Origin: Myxococcales bacterium
Lineage (GTDB): Bacteria; Myxococcota; Myxococcia; Myxococcales; Myxococcaceae
Reading direction: 5' to 3'
DNA length: 64,000 nucleotides
NCBI GenBank assembly: GCA_030681895.1
Contig: JAUXRI010000312.1
Span: 1 to 64,000, forward strand
The notes below the pieces were generated by a model that did not search any database, was not told the origin of the DNA, and was given only the letters and a program-made list of their open reading frames with translations. A program made the position numbers and the translations under genes. Below, one piece after another: positions 55,356 to 62,871 of the stretch. Position 1 is the stretch's first letter. Every line of letters starts with the position of its first letter.

Positions 55356-57128
55356 TCAGGTCTTCCGGATCGGCAGCCGCACGATGAAGGTCGCGCCCTG
55401 CCCCGCAGCCGACTCGGCGGTGAGCGTGCCCTTGTGCGCCTCGATGATGCTCCGCGAGACCGACAGGCCCAGGCCCGTGCCCAGCCCGCGCCGCTTCGTG
55501 GTGAAGAACGGCTTGAAGAGGTGCTGCATCACCTCGGCTGTCATGCCGGGGCCGGTGTCGGCCACCAGCACCTTCGCGAAGTCACCATCGGCGACCGTCG
55601 CGACCGTCACCCGCTTCGTCGGCGACTCGGCCATGGCCTGGCCTGCGTTCATCATCAGGTTGAGCAGCACCTGCCGCAGCTGGTTGTTGTTGCCGAGAAT
55701 GCCACCGAGCTTGTCGCCCAGCGCCGTCGCGACCTTCACGCCCTGCATCTGCAGCTGGTGCTGGCACAGCTGCAGCGCGCCTTGAACGACCTCGTTCACG
55801 CCGAGCGGCTCCATCTCCATCTCGGGCGGGCGCGCGAACTCGAGCAGCGTCTGCAGAATCTTGTTGGCCCGCAGCGTGTCGGACTCGATGAGCCCGAAGT
55901 ACTCCTTCGCCTCGGCCATCGAGTCGGACTCCTTGCCGAGCTGCGCGAAGCCCAGGATGCCGACCATCGGGTTCTTCACCTCGTGCGCGACGCTGGCCGC
56001 GAGCTCTCCGACGGCTGACAGCTTTTCGGACTGCACCAGGTTGTTGTGCGCGCGCTGTAGATCGTCGGAGCGGCGAATCAGCTCGCGGCTCATCTCGTTC
56101 AGCGCGGTGCCGACCGAGCGAATCTCGGGCGCACCCTCGATGGGCACCGTCACGCCGTACTCACCCTTCGAGATGACGACCATCGTGTCCGACAGGCGGC
56201 GCAGCGGCGCGGTCAGCGCGCGAGAGAGGAAGATGGCCAGCACGAGGGCCAGGGCCACGATGCCGACGGCGAAGAGGAGCGAGCGGGTCGACAGCTCCCG
56301 GGTGGCGCCGAACACCTCTGCGACCGGCACCTCTGCGACGACGGCGGCCAGGCCGTTCCCGACGCGGGCATAGCTGGCGAGCCGTTGCTCCCCACCCTGC
56401 TCGTATTGCTCTGCGCCACGCGCCGCCTTACCCGAGAGCGCCGACTGCACCGGCGTCAGGCCCGAGAAGTCTTCATGGGCGATCACCTTCGAGGCGTCGC
56501 GATGCGCCAGCACCCGGCCCAACGAGTCGACGAGGAAGACGCGCGTCACGCTGCCCGTCGTCACCGTCTTCAGCAGCCGCTCGGGCCGCAGCTCGGCGGT
56601 GATGATGGCCTTGCCGTCGGCGGTGACGGCCGAGAGGCGCAGCAGGGCCAGGTCAGGCGGCAGGCTCGCGTTCTGGAGCAACACGCCGGAGCGCCGCACG
56701 ACCTCGAAGGGCACCGGCGTCTGTTTGCGCGCGAGGAGGATGTCCTCCTTCTCGATGTTCAGGCCCGAGAGCCGCTCGGCGTCGAAGTAGAGGAACGAGC
56801 GCTCGACGCCGTTTTCGGTGATGGTGTCGACCTCGAGCGAGAGCACCTCGTCGTCCGCGGAGAAGAGCGACCGGGCGCGGCGCTCGGCGTCACCGGGCGT
56901 GCTGGCGTACTCCTGGCCGAAGTAGCGAAGCTTGTCGGCGAAGCCGTCGACCGTCGTCTCGACCTGGTCTGCCACGGTGCCGGCCACCAGCGCGTTGACG
57001 TCGTAGACGGTGGCCTCTTTGTCGCGCGTGACGATGCGGGTCGCGAGCGTGAGGTACACCGCCATGGCGGCGAGCAGGAGGAGCCCCACGAGGAGCACGA
57101 CCTGCGCGCGAATCGACAGTCGTGTCAT
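55356..57128 (-). CDS. Sensor histidine kinase with periplasmic domain and HAMP
   Basis: A 590-aa kinase. Transmembrane helix 1 (about residues 8-30) is followed by a periplasmic sensor of about 250 residues that looks like a dCache domain (FLYFDAERLSG, RVFLVDSLGRVLAHR, ASYARVGNGLAAVV). Helix 2 (about 285-302), HAMP (RALTAPLRRLSDTM), HisKA with His382 (SVAHEVKNPMVGI) and HATPase_c (LVADTGPGMT, RRGLGTGLGLSVS) follow. It sits between an Fn3/barrel protein and a beta-lactamase-fold protein; two receiver-only proteins head the operon. Start codon adjoins the previous stop (TGA-ATG). Confidence 0.93.
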   Translation of the reverse strand: MTRLSIRAQVVLLVGLLLLAAMAVYLTLATRIVTRDKEATVYDVNALVAGTVADQVETTVDGFADKLRYFGQEYASTPGDAERRARSLFSADDEVLSLEVDTITENGVERSFLYFDAERLSGLNIEKEDILLARKQTPVPFEVVRRSGVLLQNASLPPDLALLRLSAVTADGKAIITAELRPERLLKTVTTGSVTRVFLVDSLGRVLAHRDASKVIAHEDFSGLTPVQSALSGKAARGAEQYEQGGEQRLASYARVGNGLAAVVAEVPVAEVFGATRELSTRSLLFAVGIVALALVLAIFLSRALTAPLRRLSDTMVVISKGEYGVTVPIEGAPEIRSVGTALNEMSRELIRRSDDLQRAHNNLVQSEKLSAVGELAASVAHEVKNPMVGILGFAQLGKESDSMAEAKEYFGLIESDTLRANKILQTLLEFARPPEMEMEPLGVNEVVQGALQLCQHQLQMQGVKVATALGDKLGGILGNNNQLRQVLLNLMMNAGQAMAESPTKRVTVATVADGDFAKVLVADTGPGMTAEVMQHLFKPFFTTKRRGLGTGLGLSVSRSIIEAHKGTLTAESAAGQGATFIVRLPIRKT

Positions 57129-59243
57129 TCAGCGACCTCCCAGGTCGAACGAATAGCCCACCTTGAGCCCCAGCCCACTGGCCGAGAGCGTGGCGAGCTC
57201 ACCATCGAGCGTGCCGAAGAGGCCCGACAGCTCGAGCTCGATGGCGCCGGGACCGAGTGGGCGCGCGAGGCCGATCGCCAGCTCGAGGTCTCCCACCACG
57301 CGAGTCTCTCTCGCAGCGCCGACCGACAGGAGCGCCAGCTGAAACGCCGGGCCGACCCCACCGCGAACCACCCACGGGCCGATCGGCTGGTGCCACCCGA
57401 CGAGCAGACTGAAGGGGAACACCCAGGCCTGCGCCTTCACCTGCTCGACCCCGAAGTCGACCGAGCTCGAGGCCGCATAGACGCCCGCGCGGAGCTCGAG
57501 GCCCAGTCTTCGGCTCAACACCGGCAGACGCCACAGCACGCCCACGGTGGCGGTCGGAGACGCGACGGACGAGAAGTTGAACAGGCCACCGGCGCGCGCC
57601 GAGACCGACACCATCACCGGCAGCGGGCGCGCGAGGTCGAGCTCGGTGACGAAGTCGCGCTCCTCGATGCGCAGCACGTCTTCACCGTCGGCGGGTGGCG
57701 TCCACCTGGCGGCGAAGAACCCATCTTTCGCGACCGGCGCTTCGACGATGCCCTTCTCGACCGAGAGCCGGGGGCTGATGTCGGTCACCAGCCGGCCCCT
57801 GCCGTCTTTGAACACGATGTGCAGCTCGTCGCCGGCCAGGGTCACCTCGGCGCGCGCGACGGGCGGAACGCCGACGTAGATCTCTCGCAGCTCCGTCCAC
57901 GCCGAGACGCGACTCGAGTTGCCCTTCGCGCGAATACGAATGGTGTGGGGCCCCTCGGCGAGATCGCTGAGCACCTTCGGCGACCCCGGCACCTGCGTCG
58001 TCACCTCGTCGAGCTCGAGCTCGTAGAAGATGGCCTTGTCGACCGCGGTCCACGCGAGGTCGACGAGCGCTCCCGGCTTCACCACCACGTCGCTCGCGGG
58101 AGAGAGCCAGACGACGGTCGCCAAAGGGTCCGGCGCGACGACGTCGACTGGCCGCGGCTCGGACGGCAGAGAGGTGTGGCCTTTGTCGTCCTTCGCGGCG
58201 ACGCGCCAGTACACCCGGCCCGGCGCGACGTCGGTGGCGCGGAACTGCGAGCCCGTCACGGTGCCCGACGACACGACCTGCTTGAAGTCACGCTCCGAGG
58301 CGATCTCGACGCGGTACTGGGTGGCGCCGACGACGGGCGTCCACGCGAGATCGAGCTTGAGCGGGGTCGACGACTCTCCACGCGGGTTCGGCGTCGCGAG
58401 GCGCACCTTGAAGGCGCTCTCCTGACTCCACTCGCCGGGCGTGCCGCGCTCATCGACCGCCGCGACCCGCCAGCGGTATTCACCAGGCGCGTTGGGCTTG
58501 AAGCCGAGGCTCGGCGTTTTCGCCACCAGTGACACCTTGTCCTTCGTGTCGGTCGACGCCTCGACCACCCAGGACACCGCGCACGCGACGTCGCCCCACG
58601 AGAGCGTCACGGTGGGCGCGCCGAGGATGACGTCAGCGGCGGGCTTCGCGATCTTCGGCGCCGCGGGCCGAATGGTGAACTTCCGCGCGCCGGTCGACTC
58701 GCCCGTGCGGCCACGAACGTCGAGCGCCTTTGCGCGCCAGAACCACGTGCCAGCGCTGAGCACACCGAGGGACACGCTCGGGCTCTTCGAGGTGAGCTGC
58801 CGTGCCGGGGCGAAGTCCTTCGAGGTCGAGACCTCGACGAGGAACTCCTTGATGAGGGGCGCGGCCTCGAAGCTGAGCTCGATGCTCTGGGCGCACGGGA
58901 GCAGCGCTTCGTCGGCGGGTAGCTTCGGCACCGGCACGGTCGACTCGAGCGCGACGGTGCGGGGCTGGCTCCACTCGCTGGGGCGGCCTTCGCCGTCGAA
59001 GCTGCGCACGCGCCACCAGTGCGTCACCGACGGCAGCTGCTCCCAGCGGTAGGCGGGCGTGGGGACGCGGGTCTGCAAGACGACTTCGACGAACGCCGGG
59101 TCCTTCGCGATCTGCAGCTCGTAGCCCTGCGTGCCGGGCACGTCTTTCCAGCGCAGCACCATGCGGGCGGTCTGCGACACCGCCTGCTGGGCCCACAGCA
59201 GCAGCACGACGGCGAGCGCCCACCGGCACGTGTCACGGCACAC
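57129..59243 (-). CDS. Exported protein with repeated Fn3-like domains and a beta-barrel-like C-terminus
   Basis: A 704-aa protein. Signal peptide (LAVVLLLWAQQAVSQ, cut near residue 23). Five or so Fn3-like domains repeat the core W-x-x-V-x-x-x-x-x-Y-x-x-x-I/L (for example LRWKDVPGTQGYELQIA, LSWGDVACAVSWVVEAS, LAWTPVVGATQYRVEIA, LAWTAVDKAIFYELELD). The last 160 residues change to alternating hydrophobic strands (GVLWRLPVLSRRLGLELRAGVY, LGLKVGYSFDLGGR), suggesting an outer-membrane barrel. GTG 59243 overlaps the FecR gene by 11 bases. Confidence 0.75.
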   Translation of the reverse strand: MCRDTCRWALAVVLLLWAQQAVSQTARMVLRWKDVPGTQGYELQIAKDPAFVEVVLQTRVPTPAYRWEQLPSVTHWWRVRSFDGEGRPSEWSQPRTVALESTVPVPKLPADEALLPCAQSIELSFEAAPLIKEFLVEVSTSKDFAPARQLTSKSPSVSLGVLSAGTWFWRAKALDVRGRTGESTGARKFTIRPAAPKIAKPAADVILGAPTVTLSWGDVACAVSWVVEASTDTKDKVSLVAKTPSLGFKPNAPGEYRWRVAAVDERGTPGEWSQESAFKVRLATPNPRGESSTPLKLDLAWTPVVGATQYRVEIASERDFKQVVSSGTVTGSQFRATDVAPGRVYWRVAAKDDKGHTSLPSEPRPVDVVAPDPLATVVWLSPASDVVVKPGALVDLAWTAVDKAIFYELELDEVTTQVPGSPKVLSDLAEGPHTIRIRAKGNSSRVSAWTELREIYVGVPPVARAEVTLAGDELHIVFKDGRGRLVTDISPRLSVEKGIVEAPVAKDGFFAARWTPPADGEDVLRIEERDFVTELDLARPLPVMVSVSARAGGLFNFSSVASPTATVGVLWRLPVLSRRLGLELRAGVYAASSSVDFGVEQVKAQAWVFPFSLLVGWHQPIGPWVVRGGVGPAFQLALLSVGAARETRVVGDLELAIGLARPLGPGAIELELSGLFGTLDGELATLSASGLGLKVGYSFDLGGR

Positions 59244-60468
59244 GCGCAGGCGTCACCTCGATCTCGGGGTTGAGCAGCTCGGGCGCATCGAGGATCGCCT
59301 TGTGAATGACGCGAAACCGCGCCGCCTCGGACGCCAGAGACTCGCCCATCGCGTCGTCGGCCGCGCGCACGCGGAAGTACCAGCTGCCTTCGGCGAGCGA
59401 CGTCTGCAGCTTTACCTGGGTGCCAGAGACGGTCTCGGAGATGGCGACGGGCTCGAAGCCCTGCGACGCAGAGACCTCGAGCCGATAGCGACTCACGCCA
59501 GGCAGCGGCGTCCACGCGAACTCGATGCGCGCTCCGGGAGGCGCCAGCACCACCTCACCGGGTCGGGGCAGTCGCAGCGCGGGCGCGAGGTCTTCGACGA
59601 GTGAGAAGCGCCGCGCCTCGGAGACGGGTACGCCGGCCGCGTCGACCAACCGCCACCAGGTGACCCCGGCGCTCACCGAGGGGAGCGCGAGCGATGAGCC
59701 TTCAGCCGCGACGTCACGCGAGAGGAACGCGAAGAGACGGTCCTTCGCGACCTGCACGCGGGCCCCCTTCACGGAGCCCTCCCACGTGAGCGTGATGGTC
59801 GGCACCGCACCTCGGAACAGCTCGCGGTGATGCGACTCAGGCAGCACCAACGTCACCGGCCACGACGGGAGCAACACCATCTCTTCCATCATGCGCACCC
59901 GGCCGCCGGCCTCGACGTCGGTGGCCTTGCCCTTCGCCTCGACCCTCGCCTTGCCCTTCTTCACGCTGACGGCGAGCTGGCCTTCGGTGAGGTCGACGCG
60001 CGCCTCGGAGCTGGGCGGCAAGGTGGCGGTGCCGTCTTTGGTGGTGAAGGTGAGGGGCACCGAGCCGCTGACGCCGGCGATCGAGCCCTGACGCAGGGTG
60101 ATGGAGCGCCCCAGGCCCCGTCGCGGCTCGATGACGACCAGGCTGCGCTCGTCGAGCTCGAGCACGGTGCCGTCGGGGAACACCACGCGCGCCTCGCTCC
60201 CCGGGGGCACGTAGACGGCGTCTGACTCGTGAACGTCGTCACCGCGCGAGGCGGTCTGCCACCCGAGCGTCTCGGCGGGCCGAACCTGAACAGAGCCGGT
60301 GGCGAGCTGAACGTGGGCAACGGCCTCGGCCCCGGTGCGGGCGCGCGGGGGAGTCGGGCGAAGCGCGGCGGTCAGCGAGAAGATTGCGATGAGCGCGCCG
60401 ACGACGGCCAGCACCACGTCACGCAGCGACCTCTCGGGCGCAGAGCGGGGCGCGGCCACGGGCATCAT
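59233..60468 (-). CDS. FecR-domain protein with Fn3-like C-terminus
   Basis: A 411-aa protein. One membrane helix (residues about 18-37) is followed by a FecR domain (about 50-190, HVQLATGSVQVRPAE, GSEARVVFPDGTVLELDERSLV). Two Fn3-like repeats similar to those in the next gene come after it (TITLTWEGSVKGARVQVAKD and IEFAWTPLPGVSRYRLEVS). FecR modules usually relay iron-citrate signals to a sigma factor, but no sigma gene is adjacent. Here it links to a kinase operon. Start ATG 60468 overlaps the stop of the receiver gene. Confidence 0.85.
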   Translation of the reverse strand: MMPVAAPRSAPERSLRDVVLAVVGALIAIFSLTAALRPTPPRARTGAEAVAHVQLATGSVQVRPAETLGWQTASRGDDVHESDAVYVPPGSEARVVFPDGTVLELDERSLVVIEPRRGLGRSITLRQGSIAGVSGSVPLTFTTKDGTATLPPSSEARVDLTEGQLAVSVKKGKARVEAKGKATDVEAGGRVRMMEEMVLLPSWPVTLVLPESHHRELFRGAVPTITLTWEGSVKGARVQVAKDRLFAFLSRDVAAEGSSLALPSVSAGVTWWRLVDAAGVPVSEARRFSLVEDLAPALRLPRPGEVVLAPPGARIEFAWTPLPGVSRYRLEVSASQGFEPVAISETVSGTQVKLQTSLAEGSWYFRVRAADDAMGESLASEAARFRVIHKAILDAPELLNPEIEVTPARVP

Positions 60469-60911
60469 TCACGCTTCCGTCGCAGCGGCGCGATCTCGGC
60501 GACCACCTGCGTGAGGCGCTCCTTCAAGGACTCGACGGGTGACACCCCGCTGCGTGACGCGATGGCCTCGGACACGGCCTCTTCGATGGCTGCGAGCGAC
60601 TTGAACGGCTTGCCGAGGGTGACGTCAGGGCGCTGTTCACCGAAGGAGAGCGGCTCGGAGTGCCCGCTGATGAGCACGACGGGAATGCCGGGGAAGCGGC
60701 TGCGGGCTTCGCTGATGACCTCTCCGCCATGCATGCCGGGGAGGATCTTGTCGACGACGAGACACTCGACAGGGCCGACGTCGAGCAGCGAGAGGCCGTC
60801 TTCGCCCGTCTGCGCCGTGAGCACCTCGTAGCCGGCGCGGGTGAGGGTTCGGGCGACCAGCGTGCAGACCTCGGCGTCATCGTCGATGACCAGCACGCGA
60901 CGGGACGTCAC
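60465..60911 (-). CDS. Response regulator, receiver domain only
   Basis: A 148-aa receiver protein with acceptor Asp54 (LVVDKILPGMHGG), acidic pair DDD (10-12) and Lys in LGKPF. A short helical tail (ESLKERLTQVVAEI) replaces an output domain. It probably acts by protein contact or as a phosphate sink. GTG 60911 overlaps the stop of the preceding receiver gene. It differs from its partner in the residue after Asp. Confidence 0.9.
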   Translation of the reverse strand: MTSRRVLVIDDDAEVCTLVARTLTRAGYEVLTAQTGEDGLSLLDVGPVECLVVDKILPGMHGGEVISEARSRFPGIPVVLISGHSEPLSFGEQRPDVTLGKPFKSLAAIEEAVSEAIASRSGVSPVESLKERLTQVVAEIAPLRRKRE

Positions 60912-61312
60912 GCGGGCACCTCGCGAGAGGCTCGGATCGCCGCCTCGCAGATGTCGAGGATGTCGTGAACGCCGAAGGGCTTGGTGACGTAGGCGTGCAC
61001 GCCGAGATCGTTCGCGGCGACCTGCGTCTCGGGCGTCGGGAAGCCGGTGATGAGCAGAGCGCGGAGCCTTGGCTGCGCAGCGCGGGCCTGCTTGAGCACC
61101 TCGAGGCCGTCGAGGCCGGGCAGGTTCTTGTCGGTGATGAGCAGGTCGAAGGGCTCTGCTTTGAGTCTGATGAACCCGTCTTCAGCGGTGTCGACGAGGG
61201 TGACGATGTGGCCGGCACGGGTGAGCACGCGCTCGAGCAACATGCGCGCGGAGCGGTCGTCATCGATGACGAGAATTCGACCTGGGACCTTCGGGGCGGC
61301 CGGGGCGCTCAT
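60908..61312 (-). CDS. Response regulator, receiver domain only
   Basis: A 134-aa receiver protein with Asp61 (LLITDKNLPGLDG), acidic pocket DDD and Lys in VTKPFG. No output domain is present. It is the first gene of the operon. ATG 61312 was chosen since the in-frame upstream part overlaps the APC permease region; ribosome site is weak. Two single-domain receivers plus one kinase suggest a branched pathway or phosphate sink. Confidence 0.9.
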   Translation of the reverse strand: MSAPAAPKVPGRILVIDDDRSARMLLERVLTRAGHIVTLVDTAEDGFIRLKAEPFDLLITDKNLPGLDGLEVLKQARAAQPRLRALLITGFPTPETQVAANDLGVHAYVTKPFGVHDILDICEAAIRASREVPA

Positions 61313-61329
61313 TCGAGAGGGCGACTGTA

Positions 61330-61365
61330 CCTCGCGACGGGCCCGGGTGTGCTCGTTTCGCGAGG
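61330..61365. promoter_or_regulatory. Perfect 8-bp dyad in the divergent promoter region
   Basis: CCTCGCGA (61330-61337) and TCGCGAGG (61358-61365) are exact inverted copies 20 bases apart. They lie between the signalling operon (start 61312) and the permease (start 61434). Half-site spacing of about 28 bases centre to centre is compatible with a dimeric regulator. No regulator is known. Confidence 0.4.
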
Positions 61366-61433
61366 TTCCGGCTCGCGCGCGCGGAGTAGAGTTCCGCAGG
61401 TGCCCGACCCCTCTTCCGTGACGAGCTGGCTCG

Positions 61434-62834
61434 ATGTCTGACGCGTCGGAGTCGAACGACCTCGAGTCGCTCGGGTACAAGCAAGAGCTCAAGCGCGACG
61501 TGAGCGCGTTTCAGAACTTCGCGCTCTCGTTCTCCATCATCTCCATCCTCACCGGCGCGGTGACGCTCTACAAACACGGGCTGACGTGGGGTGGGCCGCT
61601 GGTGATGACGGTCGGCTGGCCGCTCGTCGTTGCAGGTACGCTGTGCATCGCGCTCTCGCTGGCTGAGCTGGCGTCGGCGTTCCCCACGGCCGGCGCGCTG
61701 TACCACTGGGCGTCGATTCTCGGCGGCACCGGCGCGGGCTGGGCGACGGCGTGGCTCAACACGCTGGGCCAGTTCGCCATCACCGCGGGCATCGACTACG
61801 GCCTCGCCGAGTTCCTGGCGCCGCTCCTCGGCTGGCCAGCGGACCATTCGCACGTGTTGCCGCTGTTCGTGGTGCTGCTGGTGTCGCACGCGGTGCTCAA
61901 CCACGTCGGCATCAAGGTGGTGACGTTCTTCAACGTCGTCTCGGCGTGGTACCACGTGGCCGGCGTCGTCATCGTGGTGGGCGCGGTGTTGCTGCTGGCA
62001 CCGAAGCAGCCGGTGTCGTTCCTGTTCGAGACCGTGACGCCACCGAGCGGCGCGTGGATGCCGGGCTTCGTGGTGGCATTGCTCCAGGCCGGGTGGACAT
62101 TCACCGGGTACGACGCCTCGGCGCATGCGTCGGAAGAGACGCACGATGCCGCCATCAACGCACCGAAGGGCATTCTCACGGCCGTCGTGGCGAGCGCCGT
62201 TGCCGGGTGGGTGTTGATCATCGGCGTGACGCTGGCGATTCCATCGTTGCCCGAGGCCGTCGCCGCGCCGAACGCGTTCCTCTACGTGCTGACGCACAGC
62301 CTCGGCGGCGTCGGCACCGCGCTCGTCTGGGTGTGCGTCGGCGCGATGTGGTTCTGCGGGCTGGCGAGCGTGACCAGCAACTCACGCATGCTGTGGGCGT
62401 TCGCGCGTGATGGCGGGCTGCCGTTCTCGAAGGCCCTCGCGAAGGTCTCACCGCGCTGGCAGACGCCGCACGTCGCGGTCTGGGTGTCGGTCGCGTGTGC
62501 GCTTGCCGTGTCGATTTTTGCCGAGGTCTTGAGCACCATGACGGCGGTCAGCACCGTCGCGCTGTACGCGAGCTACGGGCTCCCCATCGTCGCGGCGCTG
62601 TGGGCCAGGCGCCGTGGCTGGCCGAGGAAGGGCCCGTGGACGCTGGGGCGCGCGGGGCCGGTGCTCAACGTCATCGCCATCGTGTGGATCGCGCTGATGG
62701 TGGTGGCGATGTCGCTCCCTCCGACGGGCATCGCGGGCGTCACGATGCTGGGCATGTCGGCGGTGCTGTTGCTTGCGTGGTTCGGTGGTGTGCGACGCGT
62801 CTTCAAGGGCCCTGCGGTCGGCGTGGGCTCGTGA
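61434..62834 (+). CDS. APC-family amino acid/amine permease
   Basis: A 466-aa inner-membrane permease with about twelve helices. The N-terminal motif ESLGYKQELKRDVSAFQNFALSFS is split around the first helix and is typical of the GABA/choline-type amino acid transporters, as is ASAFPTAGALYHW. GYDASAHASEET in the middle is the conserved helix-6/7 region. Substrate may be an amine or amino acid. It is divergent from the signalling operon. Confidence 0.9.
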   Translation: MSDASESNDLESLGYKQELKRDVSAFQNFALSFSIISILTGAVTLYKHGLTWGGPLVMTVGWPLVVAGTLCIALSLAELASAFPTAGALYHWASILGGTGAGWATAWLNTLGQFAITAGIDYGLAEFLAPLLGWPADHSHVLPLFVVLLVSHAVLNHVGIKVVTFFNVVSAWYHVAGVVIVVGAVLLLAPKQPVSFLFETVTPPSGAWMPGFVVALLQAGWTFTGYDASAHASEETHDAAINAPKGILTAVVASAVAGWVLIIGVTLAIPSLPEAVAAPNAFLYVLTHSLGGVGTALVWVCVGAMWFCGLASVTSNSRMLWAFARDGGLPFSKALAKVSPRWQTPHVAVWVSVACALAVSIFAEVLSTMTAVSTVALYASYGLPIVAALWARRRGWPRKGPWTLGRAGPVLNVIAIVWIALMVVAMSLPPTGIAGVTMLGMSAVLLLAWFGGVRRVFKGPAVGVGS

Positions 62835-62871
62835 GCGTGTCTGGAGTTCTACCCTGGCCTCGAGGTCGTCG

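Noticed and set aside
53994-58532. Two long plus-strand frames (674 and 715 codons) opposite the beta-lactamase-fold gene, kinase and Fn3 gene
   Set aside because: Arg- and His-rich shadow sequences without domains; the minus-strand genes carry intact STVK/SDN/KGG and HisKA/HATPase motifs.
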